From Crenothrix sp. D3 (GTDB taxonomy: Bacteria; Pseudomonadota; Gammaproteobacteria; Methylococcales; Methylomonadaceae), in the NCBI GenBank assembly GCA_002134785.1, contig MBQZ01000019.1, positions 1-48,241 of the forward strand: 48,241 bases of DNA, given 5' to 3'. Position numbers and translations under genes: made by a program. The notes under the pieces are model-generated. The model was given only the letters and a program-made list of their open reading frames with translations. It ran no database searches and had not been told where the DNA came from. Within the stretch, counting starts at the first letter, position 1. Each line of letters begins with the position of its first letter. Shown one piece after another: positions 42,222 through 48,241 of the stretch.

Positions 42222-42293
42222 AATTTTTATATTTAAGCCATAAGTGATGCGGGTAGCCGTTGGTATAGTTTTTCAGTTTTAAATTGCGCCAAG

Positions 42294-42341
42294 TTGGAGT
42301 GCAAGCTCTGCTTGCACTTGCAGGCGAAGCCTGCACTCCAA
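42294..42341. repeat. Perfect inverted repeat TTGGAGTGCA
   Basis: TTGGAGTGCA (42294-42303) and its complement TGCACTCCAA (42332-42341) bracket a 28-bp loop that itself contains AAGCTCTGCTTGCA and GCAGGCGAAGCC. It is a member of a dispersed palindromic repeat class; a degenerate relative lies at 36439-36470. Confidence 0.7.
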
Positions 42342-42613
42342 ATCCTTTTTATGGATTAATGAAAAGCTAAAATACTATATATGAGCAGTCTATGTAACAT
42401 GATGAAAAATAAAGATATTTTAAATCAAAAAACCGACGCAACACACTGATAAATAATAATTTTTATTTACCTTCTATTGTCGTCATTGTCAACTAGAAAT
42501 ATTGAAAAGACAACCGCTTTGAATGGTGTATTAATGGATATAAAATGGATATACAAAATACCTAATAATACATGGAAAACTTGTTGACACCAAGTGCTAG
42601 AGCTAACACACAG

Positions 42614-42755
42614 TAAAATGATACCGTTCGTGATGAGCTGTGAGCTTGTCGAACAGTCGAAACATGAGCGGGCTTAACCGTCTATCCTTAGACAGGCTTC
42701 CTTCGACAGGCTCAGGAAGAACGCTTAAGCCTGTTTGCCATTTTGTTAAAAGACT
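42614..42755. repeat. MITE-like dispersed repeat, left copy
   Basis: The first 48 bp (42614-42661) match the reverse complement of 46924-46971 at 46 of 48 positions. They include CCGTTCGTGATGAGCTGTGA and GCTTGTCGAACAGTCGAA. The remainder (CTTCGACAGGCTCAGGAAGA, then ACGC) resembles the other end of the family but is rearranged. The right boundary is approximate. Confidence 0.75.
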
Positions 42756-42837
42756 TTTGAGTGACTATTTATAGATCTTGAATTAAACGTAGGAAATCTT
42801 GATTTGTGATAAGTCGGTATCACCAATTAATTCATAC

Positions 42838-43806
42838 TCAAGAGGAAGAAGTGATAAACACTTCACCGCCACAATTACGCGCACTGGCAGTGACAAAGCT
42901 CAAATTATCAAATTGCGCAAACGTGCGCCGTGCGTGTTGGGTGATTGATTCGGCTAATTCCGCGCCATCAATGGCACAAAACCCCGTTGGCCCCCATGAA
43001 GTTTGTCCAATCGCCACCGCGCCTTGCTGTTTTAACCAGTGCATAGCTTTAGTGACTTCTGGGCTGGTAAAGACACCGCCTTGCGCGGCCGCAAAATGTT
43101 CACCAACCGATTGTTGTAATTGGCTGATAACATCACCAAACTGTACGATATTATTTTCAGCCACGGCGGGTAAGCCTTGCATCAACAGCATATAACACAG
43201 CCGCGCCGCTTCTGATTGGGGAAACGGCGGCAGTTTTTTAAAGGCTTCAACTTCTTGATGACCATGTAAACCTTGTCCGCGTTTATCAAACACTAAAATA
43301 AATCGCCACTCGCTGGGAATATCAAAATGCACCAGCACGGGTGGAATAATGGTATTTTCACCACGCCCACCATCGACTACTAAACCGCCTTGTTCAAACA
43401 CGCCAATGCCAATGCCTGAACGTAAGCCTCTATCCATGAGCGAAGCAATTTCACGCACACTCAATCCCAAACCATACAGCGCGTTGAGTGCTGAACCAAT
43501 AGCCAACGACATTTGTGTACCCGAACCCAAGCCAACGTGTTCAGGAATAGCCGTTTCTATAGTGATATTCACCTTATCGGAGACATTTAACGCTTTGCAT
43601 AACATAGTGAGACATAAATCGGCGCGGTGTGCGGACGCACCTGTAATGGTGCGGTGTTCAGCAGCGGTGACGGATAGTCGCGTGGCGTGTTCATTGAGCG
43701 CGACTCCTATGCTACCAAAATGGCGACCAAGTGAACCACTTAAATCAATGAATCCCATGTGTAAGCGGGCGGGAGCAATAACGGAAATTGTGAGCTGTTG
43801 AGTCAT
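42838..43806 (-). CDS. Beta-ribofuranosylaminobenzene 5'-phosphate synthase
   Basis: The 322-aa GHMP-kinase-fold enzyme joins p-aminobenzoate (or 4-hydroxybenzoate) and PRPP with decarboxylation, the first committed step of methanopterin-type cofactors. It has the family start ISVIAPARLHMGFIDLSGSL, the glycine-rich phosphate loop GLGSGTQMSLAIGSALNAL, RSGIGIGVFEQGGLVVDGG and the late GQTSWGPTGFCAI. In bacteria this gene marks tetrahydromethanopterin-dependent formaldehyde oxidation, that is, methylotrophy. Upstream on the same strand (57 bp) are a HAD phosphatase and a nucleotidyltransferase-like gene, which might be part of the same unit. Confidence 0.92.
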   Translation of the reverse strand: MTQQLTISVIAPARLHMGFIDLSGSLGRHFGSIGVALNEHATRLSVTAAEHRTITGASAHRADLCLTMLCKALNVSDKVNITIETAIPEHVGLGSGTQMSLAIGSALNALYGLGLSVREIASLMDRGLRSGIGIGVFEQGGLVVDGGRGENTIIPPVLVHFDIPSEWRFILVFDKRGQGLHGHQEVEAFKKLPPFPQSEAARLCYMLLMQGLPAVAENNIVQFGDVISQLQQSVGEHFAAAQGGVFTSPEVTKAMHWLKQQGAVAIGQTSWGPTGFCAIDGAELAESITQHARRTFAQFDNLSFVTASARNCGGEVFITSSS

Positions 43807-43862
43807 TAAGTAAGTATTAGGTTGTGGTGCGGAATATGGGCAAAATTATACATGACCGCGTG

Positions 43863-44525
43863 CTAAGCGCGGAACGATTCCAGCACATTGATTAAATCAG
43901 GCAGCATGACATCACAGTGTGCCAGTGTTAGCGGATCTATTGGTAGAATGGAAGGGATAAACACCGCAAACGCGCCCGCTTTTCTAGCAGCGACAATGCC
44001 TGCATGAGAATCTTCTAGCACTAAACATTGCTGTATGGGTATTCCTAAGCTGTCAGCGGCTTTTAAAAAAATATCGGGAGCAGGTTTGCCGTTTATGACA
44101 TCATCACGGCTAATAATGGTAGCAAAAACATCGTTTAATCCTGCCAGTTCAAGGCATTCAAGCGCGTTAATAGCGCGGCTGTTAGTGGCTAAGCAATACG
44201 GTAATTGTTGCTGATTAATAAACGCCAATAATTCCTTAAAACCACGTTTTACTTCAATGCCATTGCGGTTGACATACTCACGCCAAAGTTTGTTAGCTGT
44301 TTGATTAAAATGCGGTAAATCAAAATTAGCTCCGAATTCCGCCATTAATTTTTGTTTAATCGCGTCGCCATTCAAACCAGAAAAAGACTGACAAAATTCA
44401 TCGGACAAGGTATAGCCCAGTTGACTACCTGCCTGTTGCCACGCAATAAAATACGTCGCTTCCGTGTCCAGCACTAAGCCATCCATATCAAAAATGACGG
44501 CTGAAAAATTGGCTAGGTCAAGCAT
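43863..44525 (-). CDS. HAD-superfamily phosphatase (beta-phosphoglucomutase/YniC-like)
   Basis: The 220-aa protein has motif I VIFDMDGLVLDTEATYF (nucleophile Asp and acid Asp), a helical cap (residues 20-90), motif II YCLATNSRAI, motif III Lys in NGKPAPDIFLKAADSLG and motif IV VLEDSHAGIVAARKAGA. These features fit subgroup IA sugar-phosphate or nucleotide phosphatases. Substrate not predictable. Its start overlaps the preceding nucleotidyltransferase-like gene by 13 bp. Confidence 0.88.
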   Translation of the reverse strand: MLDLANFSAVIFDMDGLVLDTEATYFIAWQQAGSQLGYTLSDEFCQSFSGLNGDAIKQKLMAEFGANFDLPHFNQTANKLWREYVNRNGIEVKRGFKELLAFINQQQLPYCLATNSRAINALECLELAGLNDVFATIISRDDVINGKPAPDIFLKAADSLGIPIQQCLVLEDSHAGIVAARKAGAFAVFIPSILPIDPLTLAHCDVMLPDLINVLESFRA

Positions 44526-45433
44526 CGAATGACCTTAATATATTCGCCGTGGGCTTCTCGACTTGAACCGATGACAATGCGTTTAATACCGTGAGCATCT
44601 TGTTCAACAACACCTGCTATTTCAATTAATTCACCGTTCATTGCTTGCCCCGTATAGGTCGCGGTAAAACTGACCACCGAGTGAATCTGTGGATGGTCGA
44701 TGATAAATTCAGCGGGATAAGCAAACGCCGCAGTGTCATCCAGCACACGGCATTGCAAGGTTATCGCGCCACATTTTTGATAATGACTAACGGGCGCAGA
44801 AGATGGATTAATTAGGTTTAAATCAAATTTACGCCCATTAATAACGGCTTTATTAAATTTGCGCCGTTCATGCCAAACATAATCAGCAAAACTGAGTTCA
44901 CAATCACGGCGTTGATAAGACTGTTGCCAATCGGTATCACTTAATTCTTGTAGCACATTGCGGGTAATTAGTTCACGCACAATGGCGCGGCAGTGCTGAA
45001 AAACAGCGTTATCATAACAAACCAAGTCAATGTCTGAACTGGCTTGTTGCACACCAATCAACAGCGAACCCGTCACGCCGCAGTGGCTTAAATCCAAACC
45101 GTGTGCGTGTAGTAACTGACATAGCGCGATGAAATCACGCTCCACAGCATCGGGCTGTTCTATTTGCTGAATAGCTTGTAAACGTTGTTTAGGTTGATGA
45201 TGTTTAATAATACGGTCTATGGGAACAGCGTGTAACTGCGCATCTAACACAGGCGAATAATGCAGATAATCCGCATGGTGTTGTTTGAGTAGCTGATTCG
45301 CGGCGTGGGTAGCAACTTTTTTTTGCTGCACATAACGCAAAAAACACAGCACTTTGCCTTGTTCTGTACCGTCAGCGACCACCGCAAATATTAAATTTTC
45401 GGCGGTTTCTATAAAATCTTTAGCGAGAAACAT
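44513..45433 (-). CDS. Nucleotidyltransferase-fold protein (archaeal-like)
   Basis: The 306-aa protein carries a nucleotidyltransferase signature in its middle: CGVTGSLLIGVQQASSDIDLV (GS plus DxD, about residues 137-157), with a possible third Asp in KFDLNLINPSS. The N-terminal 90 residues (LIFAVVADGTEQGKVLCFLRY) and C-terminal 80 residues (EFIIDHPQIHSVVSFTATYT) form separate domains, the latter with an SREAHGEYIKVI end. It resembles predicted nucleotidyltransferases common in archaea. Gene overlap with the HAD gene and proximity to the methanopterin-type synthase suggest a possible C1-cofactor link, which is inference. Confidence 0.7.
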   Translation of the reverse strand: MFLAKDFIETAENLIFAVVADGTEQGKVLCFLRYVQQKKVATHAANQLLKQHHADYLHYSPVLDAQLHAVPIDRIIKHHQPKQRLQAIQQIEQPDAVERDFIALCQLLHAHGLDLSHCGVTGSLLIGVQQASSDIDLVCYDNAVFQHCRAIVRELITRNVLQELSDTDWQQSYQRRDCELSFADYVWHERRKFNKAVINGRKFDLNLINPSSAPVSHYQKCGAITLQCRVLDDTAAFAYPAEFIIDHPQIHSVVSFTATYTGQAMNGELIEIAGVVEQDAHGIKRIVIGSSREAHGEYIKVIRCLT

Positions 45434-45505
45434 GATGATGATTTTTCAGTGAGTGATGTGAACAGTAGTTTAACGCAAGTGGTGTTACTCTCCCTGCAAA
45501 TCCCC

Positions 45506-46756
45506 TTAAGAAATTGCCTTCTGTAATTGTTCAACATCCAACTCATTTTCCCATTTCGCCGCTACCACCGTCGCCACGCCATTACCGATTAAATTAGTTA
45601 AGGCACGCGCTTCTGACATAAAGCGGTCAATACCCAAAATTAGTGCGAGTCCTGCGACAGGAATCGTCGGTATTACTGACAGCGTCGCCGCCAGCGTAAT
45701 AAAACCACTACCCGTCACGCCTGCCGCGCCTTTTGAAGTGACTAACAATACTGCCAATAACGTCAATTCCTGCATCCACGTCAACGGTGTATTAGTGGCT
45801 TGCGCGACAAAAATCGCCGCCATTGCCAAATAAATAGACGTGCCGTCGAGGTTAAATGAATAACCTGTTGGAATCACTAAACTAACCACCGATTTAGAAC
45901 AGCCCATATTTTCCAGCTTCACCATAATACGCGGCAACACCGATTCAGACGATGATGTACCCAGTACAATCAACAGCTCATCTTTAATATACACAATGAA
46001 TTTGACTATGCTAAAACCTGCAAAGCGTGCAATTAAACCCAGTACGATGAAAATAAACAGCAAGCAAGTCAGATAAAAACTGCCCATTAATTTTGCCAGT
46101 GGTAACAACGAAGCAACGCCATATTTACCAATAGTAAATGCCATCGCGCCAAATGCACCGACGGGGGCTAATTTCATCACTGTTTCCACGATACCAAATA
46201 ACACTTGTGATACTTTGTGTATAAACACCAGCACTTCCGCGCCTGTGTCTTTCATCGCGGCAAGCGAACAGCCAAACAGCAACGAAAATAACAGCACCTG
46301 CAATAATTCACCTTTAGCAAAGGCATCCACGACGCTATTCGGAATAATATTCAGTAAAAAATCCACCGTATTATGTGTTTTCGCCGCTTCGGTATAAACA
46401 CTAAGCCCTTTAATATCGAGTGTGCTGGCATCGACATTCATGCCTACACCTGGTTGTATAATATGCACTACTAATAACCCAATGAGTAATGCCAAGGTAC
46501 TGACTACTTCAAAATACAGCAGAGCTTTAACACCAACACGCCCGACTTTTTCTATATCCTGCATACCCGCAATGCCCGTAACCACGGTGCAGAAAATAAT
46601 CGGCGCAATCAGCATCTTAATGAGCTTGATAAAACCATCCCCTAAGGGCTTCATATTTACGGCAGTATCTGGATAATAATGCCCCAATAAAATGCCAACA
46701 CTAATAGCGATTAGCACTTGAAAATACAGGGTGTTATGGAATTTTTGACTAAGCAT
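45506..46756 (-). CDS. dctA: C4-dicarboxylate:cation symporter DctA
   Basis: The 416-aa DAACS-family transporter imports succinate, fumarate and malate. Landmarks: [54 protein letters not shown] (HP1 serine-rich loop), [38 protein letters not shown] (HP2) and [23 protein letters not shown]. About eight membrane helices; full length or nearly so. An organic-acid importer in a presumed methylotroph suggests limited use of acids. Confidence 0.93.
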   Translation of the reverse strand: MLSQKFHNTLYFQVLIAISVGILLGHYYPDTAVNMKPLGDGFIKLIKMLIAPIIFCTVVTGIAGMQDIEKVGRVGVKALLYFEVVSTLALLIGLLVVHIIQPGVGMNVDASTLDIKGLSVYTEAAKTHNTVDFLLNIIPNSVVDAFAKGELLQVLLFSLLFGCSLAAMKDTGAEVLVFIHKVSQVLFGIVETVMKLAPVGAFGAMAFTIGKYGVASLLPLAKLMGSFYLTCLLFIFIVLGLIARFAGFSIVKFIVYIKDELLIVLGTSSSESVLPRIMVKLENMGCSKSVVSLVIPTGYSFNLDGTSIYLAMAAIFVAQATNTPLTWMQELTLLAVLLVTSKGAAGVTGSGFITLAATLSVIPTIPVAGLALILGIDRFMSEARALTNLIGNGVATVVAAKWENELDVEQLQKAIS

Positions 46757-46844
46757 TAACGAATCTCTATGTATTGGAAATTATTGGGAATATAGGTGTA
46801 CAATTTGCAAAAATTGTTACATCGGTGACGGTATCGCTAACCGT

Positions 46845-46974
46845 CAATAAAATGATTACAAAACCGTTCGCACTGAGTCCTTCGATACTTCAGAAGAGCC
46901 TTGTCGAAGCCTGTCATGAGCGGTTCGACTGTTCGACAAGCTCACAGCTCACCACGAACGGCATCATTTTATTG
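46845..46974. repeat. MITE-like element with 12-bp terminal inverted repeats
   Basis: CAATAAAATGAT at 46845-46856 is the exact reverse complement of ATCATTTTATTG at 46963-46974. The 130-bp interior holds further inverse-repeat segments (CCGTTCGCACTGAG / CTCACCACGAACGG). Its right 48 bp match the element at 42614-42661 in the opposite orientation (46/48). No coding capacity. It lies between dctA and the metallopeptidase gene. Confidence 0.8.
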
Positions 46975-47015
46975 TACGTTAGCTTTATAACAGCAACCCT
47001 CAACTATAAAAGGCT

Positions 47016-47735
47016 ATGATCAATAAATTACCTTTCGACTATACGATACGCCGCAGTGCGCGGGCAACCAAAGTACGCATTATTGTCACAGCCAATAAAA
47101 TTGAAGTGGTCGCGCCTGTTAATGCAACCGAAAAACAGCTTCACCAATTTGTTGTCGCGCAACAGCAATGGATTATGTCAACAGTAGCAAAAGTCATTAA
47201 ACGACAGCTGCCACCTGTAAACCCTATTTCTTATAGCGCAGGGAGTTCTATTGTTTATCAAGGCAAATCATATCTGCTAAAGCTAAGGGCTACCGCGTCA
47301 ACACACATAAACATAGAATTTGCCAACGTGTTTTTCGTTGCCTTTGTTCCTCACCACTTAATGACTATTAACCACAGTGAGGCAATTAAATTAGCATTAA
47401 TAGACTGGATGAAAAAACAATTACTGCGTCAAGTCACGCATTGGGTCAAATTCCATGCGCATAAACACCAATTGTTTCCGCGTGCGATTAACATTAAGGA
47501 TTTAAAAAGCCGCTGGGGTAGTTGTGGTATTAATAATGACATACAAATCAATACCCTATTAATCATGGCTCCGCCCTCCGTGCTGGAATATGTAGTGGTG
47601 CATGAACTCTGTCACATTCAAATTCGTAATCATTCGCCGCAGTTTTGGGAATTAGTCGCTGAACATTTACCTGATTACCAGCAACCACACCGTTGGTTAA
47701 AACAACATGGCAATCGCTTGATGCAGGGTTTTTAA
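47016..47735 (+). CDS. YgjP-type zinc metallopeptidase (M48/DUF45-like)
   Basis: The 239-aa protein contains the pattern IRRSARATKVRIIV at the start, KSRWGSCGINNDIQINTLLI in the middle and the zinc-binding HExxH in VVVHELCHIQIRNHSPQFW (with the third His in the following NHSPxFW block). This is the DUF45/YgjP family often found near restriction loci, but also as a housekeeping gene. No signal peptide. It is followed 58 bp downstream by a truncated SMC-like ATPase gene. Confidence 0.88.
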   Translation: MINKLPFDYTIRRSARATKVRIIVTANKIEVVAPVNATEKQLHQFVVAQQQWIMSTVAKVIKRQLPPVNPISYSAGSSIVYQGKSYLLKLRATASTHINIEFANVFFVAFVPHHLMTINHSEAIKLALIDWMKKQLLRQVTHWVKFHAHKHQLFPRAINIKDLKSRWGSCGINNDIQINTLLIMAPPSVLEYVVVHELCHIQIRNHSPQFWELVAEHLPDYQQPHRWLKQHGNRLMQGF

Positions 47736-47793
47736 TTACCGTGTGTGCGGTGTACCACTATTTTTTAACCCAACTTCATTAAAACAATAAACC

Positions 47794-48054
47794 ATGTTCT
47801 CGCTCACTCGTTTAATCCTGATTGATTCCTACAAAGCTAATGCGATTCAAGAACTGCGTTTAAATGGACACACCAATTTAAACGGCGTGAATGGTGCGGG
47901 TAAAACTACGCTGTTACGCTTATTACCGCTATTTTTCGGTGAAAGTCCCAGACGTTTAGTAGCAAAAAGTGGCGTGATGAAAAGTTTTGCTAAATATTAT
48001 TTACTTAATGATTCCTCTTACATTATTTTTGAATATCAACGCCGCCAGCAATAA
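47794..48054 (+). pseudogene. N-terminal fragment of an SMC-like ATPase (DUF3584-type)
   Basis: 86 codons from ATG 47794 encode MFSLTRLILIDSYKANAIQE, HTNLNGVNGAGKTTLLRLLP (Walker A) and FAKYYLLNDSSYIIFEYQRR. This closely follows the start of large coiled-coil SMC-like ATPases (about 1200 aa) of the DUF3584 type. The frame ends at TAA 48052-48054, directly before a run of nine G and the upstream sequence of an IS630-type transposase. The rest of the gene is therefore missing or displaced by the insertion. Confidence 0.75.
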
Positions 48055-48152
48055 AGGGGGGGGGTTACATCACAGACGGATGCTCTCAGTAAATAAATGT
48101 GAGTTATTAGCAATTATAGCTAAAGCAGTATAATTTGATTATTTTAAATTAG

Positions 48153-48241
48153 ATGACATATTCAGCCGATTTCCGCCAAAAAGTATTGGCGATTAAAGAA
48201 CAAGAAGGGTTAACACAAGCGGAAGCGGCAGAGCGTTTTGG
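48153..48241 (+). mobile_element. IS630-type transposase, N-terminal part, cut by window edge
   Basis: ATG 48153 opens a frame reading MTYSADFRQKVLAIKEQEGL, then TQAEAAERF, to the window end. This is the N-terminal helix-turn-helix of IS630-family transposases. The left end of the element should lie between the interrupted ATPase fragment (48054) and about 48100, near TA (48052-48053), the expected target dinucleotide of this family. Confidence 0.8.

Larger units (their letters stand above)
42222..42837. other. 616-bp intergenic region with two repeat elements
   Basis: I see no gene. It holds a hairpin repeat (42294-42341) and a degenerate MITE-like repeat (42614 to about 42755); the rest is AT-rich. 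The promoter of the hybrid kinase gene should lie just right of 42221. Confidence 0.6.

Noticed and set aside
44513-45433. Nucleotidyltransferase-like gene as half of a toxin-antitoxin or defence pair
   Set aside because: The protein is large with extra domains and overlaps a HAD phosphatase, with no HEPN or antitoxin-like partner, so a metabolic role is more likely.

Overview
The window looks like a chromosomal segment of a gammaproteobacterial methylotroph, probably a methanotroph of the Methylococcales type. Supporting this are a beta-ribofuranosylaminobenzene 5'-phosphate synthase (tetrahydromethanopterin pathway), the complete four-gene ABC/beta-propeller set that accompanies PQQ-dependent alcohol dehydrogenases, moderate-to-low GC, and several families of short hairpin repeats. 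The assignment comes from gene content only.

Layout. 1-1.9 kb is a graveyard of transposase remnants. 1.9-2.1 kb holds tRNA-Cys and tRNA-Gly. 2.1-4.5 kb has two uncharacterised proteins. 4.7-9.2 kb is the PQQ-associated ABC operon, interrupted by a GIY-YIG nuclease with a RAMA-like C-terminus. 9.2-10.8 kb pairs a MnmM-type methyltransferase with a MnmC(o)-like FAD oxidase. 11.1-16.7 kb is a type II-C CRISPR-Cas9 locus: tracrRNA on the minus strand, then cas9, cas1, cas2 and a 12-repeat array. 16.7-18.5 kb carries an unknown protein, a small Ras-like GTPase and a phosphoesterase remnant. 18.5-25.6 kb is mostly housekeeping (pyk, gap, a HisA-like protein, rsmI, a Uma2-like protein, priA), followed by a tight cluster of DnaA boxes. 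25.7-30.8 kb contains a secreted methyltransferase and a four-gene phosphorelay/diguanylate cyclase group. 30.8-33.6 kb has dsbB and a two-gene K+ channel/RCK unit. 33.8-37.6 kb has nadC, a flavin reductase-like protein, ribB with a dead cyclohydrolase domain, and hisC. 37.7-42.2 kb is a hybrid histidine kinase with an HD-GYP response regulator. 42.8-46.8 kb holds the methanopterin-type synthase, a HAD phosphatase, a nucleotidyltransferase-like protein and dctA, bracketed by two inverted copies of a MITE-like repeat. The right end has a YgjP-type metallopeptidase, an SMC-like ATPase truncated after 86 codons, and the start of an IS630-type transposase.

The most rewarding region is the CRISPR locus. 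From the sequence one can read a tracrRNA anti-repeat, repeat-embedded promoter-like elements that set crRNA polarity toward cas2, two spacers from homologous protospacers that differ mainly in the predicted seed, an in-frame stop near the end of cas2, and a decayed distal end where a spacer slot is a perfect terminator-like hairpin and the next repeat is split by an insertion of about 105 bp.
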